This document shows, in pieces, positions 25,213 to 36,454 of a stretch of 64,000 nt of DNA. This DNA comes from Calliopsis andreniformis. Its lineage: Eukaryota; Arthropoda; Insecta; Hymenoptera; Andrenidae. Below the pieces are notes generated by a model. That model searched no databases and was not told where the DNA came from. It saw nothing but the letters and a program-made list of their open reading frames with translations. The position numbers and the translations under genes are program-made. Numbering within the stretch: the stretch's first letter is position 1; every line of letters starts with the position of its first letter. Location: contig NW_027480534.1 of the NCBI RefSeq assembly GCF_051401765.1, positions 1,178,001 to 1,242,000 on the forward strand, written 5' to 3'.

Positions 25213-25990
25213 CTGAAGATTGAGGATTGAGGATTGAGGGTTGAGAATTGAAGATTGAGTATTGAAGATTGAGTATTGAGGATTGAAGGTTGAGGATTGA
25301 GGATTGAGGATTGAAGATTGAGTATTGAGGATTGAAGTTTGTGGATTGGGGATTGAGCATTGAGGTTTGAGGACTGAGGATTGAAGATTGAGTATTTGTG
25401 ACTGAGGATTGAAGATTCAGGACTGAGGATTGAGGATTGAGGACTGAGGATTGAGGATTGAGTATTTAAGGTTGAGGATTGATGATTGAGGATTGAGGAT
25501 TGAGGATTGAGGATTGAGGATTGAGGATTGAGGATTGCAGATTGAGTATTGAGTATAGTAGGTTGAGGATTGAGGATTGAGTATTGACGGTTGAGGATTG
25601 AGGATTGAGGATTGAGGATTGAGGATTGTGGATTCAGTATTGAAGACTGAGTATTGATGACTGAGGATTGAGGATTGAGGATTAAGTATTAAGGATTGAG
25701 GATTGAAGATTGAGTATTGAGGATTGAAGGTTGAGGATTGAGGATAGAGGGTTGAGGATGGAGGATGAGGGCCGAGGGTTGAGGATTGATGTTTGAGTAT
25801 TGAATCCTGACAATTCAGGATATTCTATTGAGTATTGAGAATTGAGGATTGAAGATTGAGGATTGAGGATTGGGTGTTGTGTATTGAGGACTGAGGGTTG
25901 AGGATTGAGGTTTGAGGCCTGAGGATTGAGGATTGAGGATTGAGGATTGAGGACTGAGGTTTGAGAATCGAGTATTGAGGACTGAGGATT
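25213..25990 (+). repeat. Segment between the 3021-offset copies
   Basis: No gene. Its first 120 bp still match 31223-31334 (offset near 6 kb). It has a GTATTTGTGACTGAGG marker near 25391 and a core near 25797 of the ATCCTGA-CAAT-TCAGGAT type, like that at 23082. It ends in a GGGTGTTGTGTATTGAGG stretch that also occurs near 24688 and 27709. Confidence 0.75.
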
Positions 25991-28233
25991 GAGGGTTGAA
26001 GATTGGGTATTGAGGATTCAGAATTGAGGTTTGAGGACTGAGGATTGAGGATTGAAGATTGAGTATTGAGGATTGAAGATTGAGGATTGAGGATTGAGGA
26101 TTGAGGATTGAGGATTGAGGATGTGGTCTGAGGGTTGAGGATTGAGGTTTGAGGACTGAGGACTGAGGATTGAGGATTGAGGATTGAGGATTGAGGATTG
26201 AGGTTTGAGGACTGAGGACTGAGGTTTGAGGATAGAGAATTGAGGGTTGAGGATTGAGGATGTGGTCTGAGTGTTGAGGATTGAGGTTTGAGGACTGAGG
26301 ACTGAGGATTGAGGATTAAGGATTGAGGATTGAGGATTGAGGACTGAAGATTGACGATTGGGTATTGAGGATCGAAGAATGAGGGTTGAGGATTGAGGAT
26401 TGAGGATTGAGGACTGAAGATTGAGTATTCAGGATTGAAGATTGACGATTGAGGATTGAGGATTGAGGATAGAGGATTGAGGACTGAGGATTGAAGATTG
26501 AGTATTGATGATTGAAGACTGAGGATTGAGGATAGAGGATTGAGGATTGAGGATTGAAGATTAAGTATTGAGGATTGAAGATTGAGGATTGAGGATTGAG
26601 GATTGACGAGTGAGGATTGAAGATTGAGGATTGGGGACTGAGTGTTGAGAGTTGAGTGATGAGAATTGATGTTTGTGGATAGAGATTTGAAGATTGCAGA
26701 TTGAGTATTGGGCATTGAAAACTGAGAATTGACGATATTCTATTGAGGATTGAGGATAGACAGCTGATTGTTCAGGACTGAGGTCTGAAGATTGAGGATT
26801 CAGGATTGAGGATTCAGGATTGAGATTTGAGGACTGAGGATTGAGGATTGAGGACTGAGGATTGAGGATTGATGATTGAGGATTGAAGAATGAGGATTGG
26901 GTATTGCGGTTTGAACATTGAGGATTGAGGATTGAGGATTGAGTGTTGAGGATTATGTATTAAGGATTGAGGATTGAAGATTGAGTATTGAGGATTGAAG
27001 ATTGAGGATCGAGGATTGAGGATTGAAGATTGAGGACTGAGTGTTGAGGGTTGAGTGATGAGAATTGATGTTTGTGGATTGAGATTTGAAGAATGAAGAA
27101 TGGGGATTGAGTATTGAAAACTGTGAATTGAGGATACCCTGTTGAGGATTGAGGATTGACAATTGATTGTTGAGCACTGAGGGCTGAAGATTGAGGATTC
27201 AGGATTGAGGATTCGGGATTGAGGTTTGAGGACTGAGGATTGAGGGTTGAGGATTGAGTATTGAGGACTGAGGATTGAGTATTGAAGATTGAGCATTGAT
27301 GATTGACGATTGAGGATTGAGGACTGAGGATTGAGGATTGAGTATTGAAGGTTGAGGATTGATGATTGAGGATTGAGGATTGAGGATTCAGGATTGAGGG
27401 TTGAGGATTGAAGATTGAGTATAGAGGATTGTAGGTTGAGGATTGAGGATTGAGGATTGAGGATTGAAGATTGAGGATTGGGTATTGCGGATTGAACATT
27501 GAGGACTGGGGATTGAGGACTGAAGGTTGAGGATTAAGGATTGAGGATTGAGGATTGACGATTGAGGATTGAAGATTGAGGATTGAGGATTGAGGATTGA
27601 GGATTGAGGATTTAGAATTGGAGATTGGGTACTGAGGATTGAAGGTTGAGGATTGAGGATTGAGTGTTGAGGATTGAAGATTGAGGATTGAGGATTGGGT
27701 GTTGTGTATTGAGGACTGAGGGTTGAGGATTGAGGTTTGAGGCCTGAGGATTGAGGATTGAGGATTGAGGATTGAGGACTGAGGTTTGAGAATCGAGTGT
27801 TGAGGACTGAGGATTGATGATTGAGGATTGAGGATTTAGGACTGAGGATTGACGTCTACGGATTGAGGATTGAGGATTTTGGATTGAAGATTGAGGACTG
27901 AGGGTTGAGGATTGAGTGTTGAGTATTGACGTTTGAGGATTGAGATTTGAAGATTGAATATTGTGGATTGAGTATTGAAAACTGAGAATACAGGAAATTC
28001 TATTGAGTATTGAGAACTGAGGATTGATGATTGAGTATTGAGGATTGATGGCTGAAGGTTGTGTGATGAATATTGAGGACTCAGGATTGAGGATTGAGGA
28101 TTGTGTATTGGTGATTGAGGATTGAGGATTGAGGGTGGAGGATTGAGGATTGAGGATTGGCGATTGTGGATTGAGGATTGAATATTGAGGATTGGGGATT
28201 GAGGATTGATGATTGAGGATTGGGGATTGAGGA
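25991..28233 (+). repeat. Higher-order unit, offset 3021, copy 2
   Basis: The longer copy. It keeps the roughly 195 bp around 26.20-26.40 kb that the other copy lacks; the same stretch is also present near 9.87 and 13.17 kb, so the short form is the derived one. Cores lie near 26717, 27116 and 27977. The last reads CAGGAAATTC where the partners have CAGGACATTC. Confidence 0.88.
26575..27215 (+). repeat. Two-core cassette, copy 7 of 7
   Basis: Cores near 26717 and 27116; 3021 bp after copy 6. GGATTATGTATTAAGG near 26951 replaces GGATTAAGTATTAAGG. Confidence 0.9.
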
Positions 28234-28439
28234 TTGAGGATTATGGATTGAGGATTGAAGATTGAGTATTCGGTATTGAAGGTTGAGGATTGAGGTTTGT
28301 GTATTGAGGATTGAGGATTGAGGATTGAAGAATGAGGATTGAGGATTGAGGATTGAGGATTGAGTATTGAAGATTGAGGATTGGGTATTGAGGATTGAAG
28401 ATTGAGTATTGAGAATTGAGGATTGAGGATTGAAGATTG

Positions 28440-28520
28440 AGGATTGAGGCTTGAGGGTTGAGGATTGAAGAGTGAGTATTGAGGACTGATGATTGTGGAT
28501 TGAGGATTGAAGGTTGAGTA
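28440..28520 (+). repeat. GAGTGAG module, representative of 6 copies
   Basis: GAGGCTTGAG(G/C)GTTGAGG, GAAGAGTGAGTATTGAGG, then GACTGATGATTGTGG. GAGTGAG starts near 28470, 45661, 47295, 50903, 63608 and 63811. It is usually followed by GAAGGTTGAGTATTGAGG. Confidence 0.75.
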
Positions 28521-29099
28521 TTGAGGATTGAAGATTGAGGATTGAGGATTGAGGATTGAGGACTGAGGATTGAGTATGATGACTGAGGACTGAGGATTGA
28601 GGATTGATGATTGAATATTGAGGATTGGGGATTGTGGATCGAAGATTGAGGATTGAGGATAGAGGATTGGGGATTGAGGATTTAGAATTGGAGATTGGGT
28701 ATTGAGGATTGAAGGTTGAGGAATGAGGATAGAGTGTTGAGGATTGAAGATTGAGGATTGAAGATTGAGGATTGAGGATTGAGGATTGAGGATTGAGTAT
28801 TGAGGACTGAGTGTTGAGGATTGAGGTTTGAGGACTGAGGATTGAGGGTTGAGGATTGAGGATAGTGTATTGAGGATTGAGGATTGAGTATTGAGGATTG
28901 AGAATTGAGGATAGAGTATTGAAGATGGAGGATTGAGGATTGAGGATTGAGGATTGAGGATTGACGATTGAGGTTTGAAGATTGAAGGTTGAGTATTGAG
29001 GATTGAAGATTCAGTACTGATGTTTCAGGATTGAGGCTTGAGGACTGAGGATTGACGGTTGAGGATTGAGGATTGAGGACTGAGGGTTGATGATTGAAT

Positions 29100-29205
29100 T
29101 GTTGAGAATTGATGTTTGAGGATTGAGTGTTGATGATTGAGTATTGAGGATTGATGGTTGAGGGTAGTGGGTTGAATATTGAGGATTGAGGATTCAGGAT
29201 TGCGG
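29100..29205 (+). repeat. Truncated punctuation core
   Basis: GAATTGATGTTTGAGG is followed almost at once by GATGATTGAGTATTGAGG and GGGTTGAATATTGAGG. The middle of the core (GAGATTTGA to GGATATTC) is missing, so an internal deletion of a former full core is likely. Confidence 0.65.
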
Positions 29206-30579
29206 ATTGAGTATTGAATATTGAGGATTGAGGGTTGAGGATTGAGGATAGTGTATTGAGGACTGAGGATTGAGGATTGAGGATTGAGGATTGCGGATTG
29301 AAGATTGAGTGTTGATGATTGAAGATTGAGGATTGAGGCTTGAGCGTTGAGGATTGACGATTGAGTATTGAGGATTGATGGTTGTGGATTGAGGATTGAA
29401 GATTGAGTATTGAGGATTGAAGGTTGAGGATTGAGGATTGAGGGCTGAGGATTGAGTATGAGGACTGAGGATTGAGGATTGAGGATTGATAGTTGAAGAT
29501 TGAGGATTGGGGATTGAGGATCGAAGATTGAGGATTGAGGATTGAGGATTGAGGATTGAGGATTTAGAATTGGAGATTGGGTATTGAGGATTGAAGGTTG
29601 AGGATTAATTATTGAGTGTTGAGAGTTGAGGATTGATGATTGAGGATGAGGTGTGAGGGTTGAGGGTTGAGGTTTGAGGACTCAGGATTCAGGATTGACG
29701 TTTGAGGATTGAGGATTGAAGATTGAGTATTGAGGATTGAAGATTGAGGAATTAGGATTGAGGATTGAGGATTGAGGATTGAGGATGGAGGATTGAGGAT
29801 TGAGGATTGAGGATTGAAGACTGAGGATTGAGGATTGAGGATTGAAGATTGAGGATTGAGGATTGAGGATTGAGGATTGAGGAATGAAGATTGAGGAATG
29901 AAGATTGAGGATTGGGGACTGAGGATTGACGATTGAGGATTGAGGATTGAGGATTGAGGATTGAGGATAGAGGATAGAGGATAGAGGATGAGGACTCAGG
30001 GTTGAGGATTGAGGTTTGACGACTGAGGATTGAGGATTGAGGATTGTCGATTGAGGAATGACGTTTGAGGATAGGGGATTGAGGATTGTAGTATTGAAGA
30101 CGGGGGATTGAGGTTTGTTCATGAAGGATAGAGGATTGGGGACTGAGCGTCGAGGACTGATTATTGAGGATTGAGGATTGAAGACTGAGGATTGGGGATT
30201 GAGGATTTAGGACTGAGGATTGAGGATTGAGGATTAACGTTTGAGGATTGAGGATGGAGGATTGAGGATTGAGGATTGAGGATTGAAGATTGAGGATTGA
30301 GGATTGAGGATTGACGGTTGAGGTTATTGAGGATTGATGATTGAAGATTGAGTATTGAGGATTGATGATTGAGGATTGAGGATTGAGTATTGAAGACTGA
30401 GGACTGAGTGTTGAGGATTGAAGATTGAGCATTGAGGATTGAGGATCGAAGATTGAGGATTGAGGATTGAGGATTGAGGAATGTGGATTGAGGATTTAGA
30501 ATTGGATATTGGGTCTTGAGGATTGAGGGTTGAGGATTGAGGATTGAGTGTTGAGGATTGAAGATTGAGGATTGAGGAT

Positions 30580-31334
30580 TGAGGATTGAGGATTGAGGAT
30601 TTAGATTTGGAGATTGGGTACTGAGGATTGAAGGTTGAGGATTGAGGATTGAGTGTTGAGGATTGAAGATTGAGGATTGAGGATTGGGTGTTGTGTATTG
30701 AGGACTGAGGGTTGAGGATTGAGGTTTGAGGCCTGAGGATTGAGGATTGAGGATTGAGGATTGAGGACTGAGGATTGAGAATCGAGTGTTGAGGACTGAG
30801 GATTGAGGATTGAGGATTGAGGATTTAGGACTGAGGATTGACGTCTACGGATTGAGGATTGAGGATTTTGGATTGAAGATTGAGGACTGAGGGTTGAGGA
30901 TTGAGTGTTGAGTAATGACGTTTGAGGATTGAGATTTGAAGATTGAATATTGTGGATTGAGTATTGAAAACTGAGAATACAGGACATTCTATTGAGTATT
31001 GAGAACTGAGGATTGATGATTGAGTATTGAGGATTGATGGCTGAAGGTTGTGTGATGAATATTGAGGACTCAGGATTGAGGATTGAGGATTGTGTATTGG
31101 TGATTGAGGATTGAGGATTGAGGGTGGAGGATTGAGGATTGAGGATTGGCGATTGTGGATTGGGGATTGAATATTGAGGATTGGGTATTGAGGATTGATG
31201 ATTGAGTATTGGGGATTGAGGACTGAAGATTGAGGATTGAGGATTGAGGGTTGAGGATTGAAGATTGAGTATTGAAGATTGAGTATAGAGGATTGAAGGT
31301 TGAGGATTGAGGATTGAGGATTGAAGTTTGTGGA
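30580..31334 (+). repeat. Third copy of the 24.57-25.33 kb segment
   Basis: Matches 24570-25335 at offset about 6010 and 27591-28233 at offset 2989. The core near 30966 has the GAAAACTGAGAATACAGG form. Single-base differences include TTAGATTTGG here for TTAGAATTGG elsewhere. Confidence 0.85.
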
Positions 31335-31774
31335 CTGAGTGTTGCGGGTTGAGTCATGAGACTTGATGTTTGTGGATTGAGATTTGAAGATTGAAGTTTG
31401 AGGATTGTGTACTGAAAACTTAGAATTGAGGGTATTCTATTGAGGATTGAGGATTGACAATTGATTGTTGAGGATTCAGGGCTGAAGATTGAGGATTCAG
31501 GATTCAGGATTGAGGATTGAAGATTGAGGATTCTGTATAGATGATTCAGGATTGAGGTTTTAGGACTGAGGATTGAGGGTTGAGGATTGAGGAGTGAGGA
31601 TTGATGTTTGAGGATTGAGGATTGAGGATTGAGGATTGAGGATGGAGTATTGGGTGTTGAGGATTGAGGATTGATGATTGAGGATGACGAGTGAGGGTTG
31701 AGGATTGGGGTTTGAAGACTCAGGATTCAGGATTGACGTTTGAGGGTTGAGGATTGATGATTGGGTATTGAGGA
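31335..31774 (+). repeat. Linker before the 3-kb unit
   Basis: A core near 31423 reads ACTGAAAACTTAGAATTG. The same surroundings (TTGAAGTTTGAGGATTGTG) recur near 45000 and 50240. No gene is seen. Confidence 0.75.
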
Positions 31775-31779
31775 TTGAA

Positions 31780-31900
31780 GATTGAGGATTGAGGATTGAG
31801 GATGGAGGATGAGGGCTGAGGGTTGAGGATTGAGGTTTGAGTATTGAATCCTGAGAATTCAGGATATTCTATAGAGTATTGAGAATTGAGGATTGAGGAT
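31780..31900 (+). repeat. Punctuation core, representative of about 67 copies
   Basis: The core is a run of divergent heptamers reading GAT-GTTTG-(A/T)GG, GAGATTTGA(A/T)G, GAATATTGTGG, then GTATTGAA-(AAC or TCC)-TG(A/T)GAAT, a GGATATTC block and CTATTGAG. Copies start near 326, 843, 1639, 2759, 4779, 5631, 7965, 9329, 10376, 10775, 11511, 12629, 13676, 14075, 14811, 16286, 16685, 17421, 19086, 19485, 20582, 20981, 23082, 23696, 24095, 24956, 25797, 26717, 27116, 27977, 30966, 31423, 31841, 32301, 34471, 34589, 35158, 37206, 37611, 37885, 38124, 38737, 39760, 40165, 40439, 40678, 41291, 41750, 42210, 44276, 44394, 45017, 46386, 47600, 49518, 49636, 50259, 51697, 54576, 55100, 55877, 56988, 58478, 59393, 60946, 62503 and 63174. 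This copy has the TCC form and lacks the GATGTTTG part. Confidence 0.85.
31848..31865. repeat. Inverted repeat with 7-bp arms inside TCC-type cores
   Basis: ATCCTGA-GAAT-TCAGGAT: perfect 7-bp arms around a 4-base spacer, containing an EcoRI site (GAATTC). It is intact in the cores near 11511, 14811, 17421, 23082, 25797, 31841, 32301, 38737, 41291, 41750, 42210, 47600, 54576 and 63174. In 23082 and 25797 the spacer is CAAT but both arms are kept. One arm base is changed near 35158, 55100 and 62503. It could bind a dimeric protein or form a small hairpin; neither is shown by the sequence. Confidence 0.7.
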
Positions 31901-32960
31901 TGAGAATTGAGAATTGAGAATTGAGGATGAGGACTGAGGGTTGAGGATTGAGTATTGAGGATTGTATGTTGAGGATTGAGGATTGAATATTGAGGATTGA
32001 GGATTGGGGACTGAGGATCTAGGATTGGAGACTGATTATTGAGGATTGAATATTGAGGATTGAGGATTGAGAATTGAGAATTGAGAATTGAGGATGAGGT
32101 CTGAGGGTTGAGGATTGAGGTTTGAGGAATGAGGATTGAGGATTGAGGATTGAGTATTGAAGATTGATTGTTCATGACTGAGGATTGAGGATTGAGGATT
32201 GAGGATTGAGGATTGAAGATTGAGGACTGTTGTTTGCGGATTGAGTGTTGAGAATTGATGTCTGGGGATTGAGATTTGATGATTGAATATTGTGGATTCA
32301 GTATAGAATCCTGAGAATTCAGGATATTCTATTGAGTATTGAGTATTGAGGATTAATGGTTGAGGGTTGTGGCAGGAATATTGAGGATTCAGGATTGAGG
32401 ATTGAGGATTGAGGATTGTTTGCTGAGGATTGAGGATTGAGTGTTGAGGATTGAGGATTGCTGATTGAGGATGAAGAGTGAGGGCTGAGGATTGTGGTTT
32501 GAGGACTCAGGATTCATGATTGACGTTTGAGGATTGAGGATTGAAGATTGAGTATTGAGGATTGAAGATTGTGGAATTAGGATTGAGGATTGAGGATTGA
32601 GGATTGAGGATTGAAGATTGAGTATTGAGGGTTGAAGATTGAGGATTGAGGATTGTGGATTGAGGATTGAGGATTGAGGATTGAGGATTGAAGATAGAGT
32701 ATTGAGGATTGATGACTGAGGATTGAGGATTGAGGATTGAGGATTGAGGACTGAGGTTTGAGGATTGAGTGTTGAGCACTGAGGATTGAGGATTGAGGAT
32801 TGAGGATTTTGGACTGAGGATTGACGTTTGAGGATTGAGGATTGAGGATTGAAGATTGAGGTTTGGCGATTGAGGACTGAAGGTTGAGAGTTTGGGATTG
32901 AGGACTGATGATGGAGGATGAGGACTGAGGGATGAGGATTGAGGTTTCAGGACTCAGGAT

Positions 32961-34169
32961 TCAGGATTCAGGATTGAGGTTTGAGGATTGAGGATTGAAG
33001 ATTGAGTACTGAGGATTGAAGATTAAGGATTGAGGATTGAGGATTGAGGATTGAGGATGGATGATTGAGGATTGGGGATTGAGGCTTGACGATTGAGGAT
33101 TGAGGATTGATGATTGAGGATTGAGGATTGAGGATTGAGGGTTGAAGAGTGAGTATTGATGATTGAAGTTTGAGGATTGAGGATTGAGCGTTGAGGGTTG
33201 AGGACGAGGAGTGAGGGATGAGGATTGAGGTTTGAGGACTGATGATTGAGTATTCAGGATTGAGGATTTACGATTGAGGGTTGAGGATTGAAGATTGAGA
33301 ATTGAGAATTGGGGATTGATGGTTGAGCATTGAGGATTGATGGTTGAGGTCTGTGTGTAGAATATTGAGGATTGAGGACTCAGGGTTGAGGACTGAGCAT
33401 TGTAGATTGAGGACTGTGGATTGAGCATTGAGTATTGAGGATTGAAGGTTGTGTATTGATGATTGAAGATTGAGGGTTGAGGATTGAGTGTTGAGGATTG
33501 AGTACGAGGACTGAGGATTGAGGATTGAGGATTGAGGATTGTGGATTGAGGATTGAGGATTGAGGTTTGAATATTGAGGATTGGGGATTGAGGATTGAAC
33601 ATTGAGGGTTGAGGATTGTGGATTGAGTATTGAGGATTGAGGATTGGAGATTGAGTATTGAGAATTGAAGGTTGAGGATTGAGGGTTGAGGACTGAGGAC
33701 AGAGGATAAAGGATATAGGATGAGGACTGAGGGTTGAGGATTGAGGTTTGGCGACTGAGGATTGAGGATTGAGGATTGTGGATTGAGGAATGACGTTTGA
33801 GGATTGGGGATTGAGGATTGTAGTATTGAAGATGGAGGATTGAGGTTTTATCATTAAGGAGAGAGGATTGGGGACTGAGCGTCGAGGACTGAGTATTGAG
33901 GATTGAAGTCTGAGGATTGGGGACTGAGGATTGAGGACTGAGGATTGGGGATTGAGGATTGAGGATTGAGGATTAGCGCTTGAGTGTTGAGGATGGAGGA
34001 TTGAGGATTGAGGATTGAGGATTGAAGATTGAGGATTGAGGATTGAGGATTGAGGATTGAGGATTGAGGATTGAGGATTGAAGATAGAGTATTGAGGATT
34101 GATGACTGAGGATTGAGGATTGAGGATTGAGGACTGAGGACTGAGTTTTGAGGATTGAGTGTTGAGCAC
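32961..34169 (-). other. Longest antisense open frame, repeat-derived, not called as a gene
   Basis: 402 codons of degenerate SSILNPQ heptapeptides (L, I, F, V and N or P changes) from an ATG at 34169. It has no signal peptide, globular domain, codon bias or known motif. The other two antisense frames carry the same peptide in the same stretch, and the start is simply a GATT-to-CATT type variant. In the copy at 43177-43974 the frame is shortened, and at 48203-49216 it is 337 codons, so length is not conserved between near-identical units. I regard it as non-coding. Confidence 0.6.
33755..33905 (+). repeat. CGTCGAGG module, representative of 10 copies
   Basis: A conserved run: GGCGACTGAGG or GACGACTGAGG, GAATGACGTTTGAGG, GGATTGTAGTATTGAAGA, TCAT(T/G)AAGG or CATTAAGG, then GGGGACTGAGCGTCGAGG. 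GAGCGTCGAGG starts near 15671, 18281, 30145, 33877, 43682, 48924, 52437, 53513, 57538 and 60006. It is notable for several CpG sites in an otherwise CpG-poor array. Confidence 0.8.
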
Positions 34170-34878
34170 TGAGGATTGAAGATTGAGGATTGAGGATTTA
34201 GGACTGAGGATTGACGTTTGAGGATTGAGGATTGAGGATTGAAGATTGAGGTTTGGCGATTGAGGACTGAAGGTTGAGAGTTGAGGATTGAGGATTGATG
34301 ATGGAGGATGAGGACTGAGGGTTGAGGATTGAGGTTTCAGGACTCAGGATTCAGGATTGAGGTTTGAGGATTGAGGATTGAAGATTGAGGACTGACTGTT
34401 GACGGTTAAGTGATGAGTGTTGATGTTTGTGGATTGAGATTTGAAGATTGAAGATTGTGGGGTGAGTGTTGAAAACTGTGAATTGAGGATATTCTATTGA
34501 GGATTGACGTCAGACTGTCGACGGTTAAGTGATGAGAATTGATGTTTGTGGATTGAGATTTGAAAATAGAAGACTGATGATTGAGTATTGAAAACTGTGA
34601 ATTAAGGATATTCTATTGAGGAGTTAGGATTGACAATTGATTATTGAGGATTGAGGGCTGAAGATTGAGTATTGAGGATTGAGGACGAGGACTGGTGGTT
34701 GAGGATACAGGCTCGAGGACTGGTGATTGAGGATTGAGGATTGAGTATTGAGGATTGAGCATTGAGGATTGAAGGTTGAGGATTGGTGATTGAGGATTGA
34801 AGATTGAGGATTGAAGATTGAGGATTGAGGATTGAGGATTGGAGATTGAGTATTGAGGATTGGAGATTGAGGATTGAG

Positions 34879-36454
34879 GTTTGTGTATTGAGGATTGAGG
34901 ATTGAGGATTGAAGAATGAGGATTGAGGATTGAGGATTGAGGATTGAGTATTGAAGATTGAGGATTGGGTATTGAGGATTGAAGATTGAGGATTGAGAAT
35001 TGAGGATTGAGGATTGAAGATTGAGGATTGAGGATTGAGGATTGAGGATAGAGTATTGAGGATTGAGGATTGAGTAATGAGGTTTGAATGTTGATCATTG
35101 AGGATTGAGTATTGAGGATGGAGGATGAGGGCTGAGGGTTGTGGATTGAGGTTTGGGTATTGAATCCTGAGAATTCGGGATATCCTATTGAGTATTGAGA
35201 ATTGAGGATTGAGGATTGAGAACTGAGAATCGAGGATGAGGACTGAGGGTTGAGGATTGAGGATTGAGGAATCAGGATTGAGCATTGAGGATTGAGTACG
35301 AGGACTGAGGATTGAGGATTGAGGATTGAGGATTGAGGATTGAGGTTTGAATATTGAGGATTGGGGATTGAGGATTGAACATTGAGGATTGAATATTGAG
35401 GGTTGAGGATTGGGGATTGAGGATCTATGATTGGAGATTGATTATTGAGGATTGAAGATTGAGGATTGAGGATTGAGGATTGAGAATTGAGAATTGAGAA
35501 TGAGGACTGAGGGTTGAGGATTGAGGTTTGAGGAATGAGGATTGAGGATTGAGGATTTAGGATTGATGATTGAGGATTGAAGATTGAGTATTAAGTATTG
35601 TAGATTGAGGATTGAGGATTGAGGATTGAGGATTGAGGTTTGAGGATTGAGGATTGAGGATTTATGATTGAGGATTGAGGATTAGGATTGAGGATTGAGG
35701 ATTGAGGATTGAAGATTGGGTATTGAGGATTGTAGATTGATGATTGAGGATTGAGGATTGAGGATTGAGGATAGAGGATTGCAGATTGAGGACTGGGGAT
35801 TGAGGATTGAAAATTGAGGATTGAGTATTGAAGGTTGAGGATTGATGATTGAGGATTGAGGATTGGGGATTGAGGATTGAGGATTGAGGATTGAGGATTG
35901 AAGATTGAGTATAGAGGATTGCAGGTTGAGGATTGAGGATTGAATATTGAGGATTGAGGATTGGGGATTGAGGATCTATGGTTGGAGATTGATTATTGAG
36001 GATTGAAGATTGAGGATTGAGGATTGAGGATTGAGAATTGAGAATTGAGAATGAGGACTGAGGGTTGAGGATTGAGGTTTGAGGAATGAGGATTGAGGAT
36101 TGAGGATTTAGGATTGATGATTGAGGATTGAAGATTGAGTTTTAAGTATTGTAGATTGAGGATTGAGGATTGGGGATTGAGGATTGAGGATTGAGGATTG
36201 ATGACTGAGTATTTGGGACTGAGGATAGAAGATTGAGGATTGAGCATTGAGGATTGAAGATTGAGGACTGGGGATTGAGGATTGAAGATTGAGGATTGAG
36301 TACTGAAGGTTGAGGATTGATGATTGATGATTGAGGATTGAGGATAGAGGATTGCAGATTGAGGACTGGGGATTGAGTATTGAAAATTGAGGATTGAGTA
36401 TTGAAGGTTGAGGATTGTTGATTGAGGATTGAGGATTGGGGATTGAGGATTGAG
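34879..36454 (+). repeat. Mosaic segment rich in GATCTATG and GAGAATTGAGAAT variants
   Basis: No gene. A core near 35158 has a changed inverted repeat (TTCGGGAT for TTCAGGAT). The series GGGGATTGAGGATCTATG then GATTGATTATTGAG occurs near 35400 and 35960, then again in the tandem unit to the right. The left end (34879-35000) is like 28285-28440, 45481-45640 and 50720-50880. Confidence 0.78.

Larger units (their letters stand above)
28234..30579 (+). repeat. Mosaic array segment with few punctuation cores
   Basis: No gene. This is one of the longest gaps between full cores (27977 to 30966). It holds a truncated core at about 29100-29205, a GAGTGAG module near 28470, a run of GAGGATA heptamers near 29965-29985, and a CGTCGAGG module near 30145. 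The last part (29990-30480) follows 18128-18620 at an offset near 11864. Confidence 0.78.
31775..34878 (+). repeat. 3-kb higher-order unit, copy 1
   Basis: Recurs at 41684-44683 (offset 9909 at the left, 9805 at the right, from a 104-bp deletion in the other copy near 43.35 kb). Its right half recurs again near 48.3-49.9 kb. It contains two ATCCTGA-type cores (31841, 32301), the CGTCGAGG module (33877), and a pair of cores near 34471 and 34589 only 118 bp apart, each preceded by a GACGGTTAAGTGATGAG stretch. Confidence 0.9.

Noticed and set aside
31848..31865. Inverted repeat as a rho-independent terminator or bacterial operator
   Set aside because: The arms are short, there is no T tract, no adjacent gene, and the setting is a eukaryotic-type satellite.
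32961..34169. A 402-codon antisense open frame, and dozens like it, as genes for a heptapeptide-repeat protein
   Set aside because: All three antisense frames are open with the same peptide, frames begin and end at random variant heptamers, lengths change between near-identical units, and there is no domain, signal or unique sequence.
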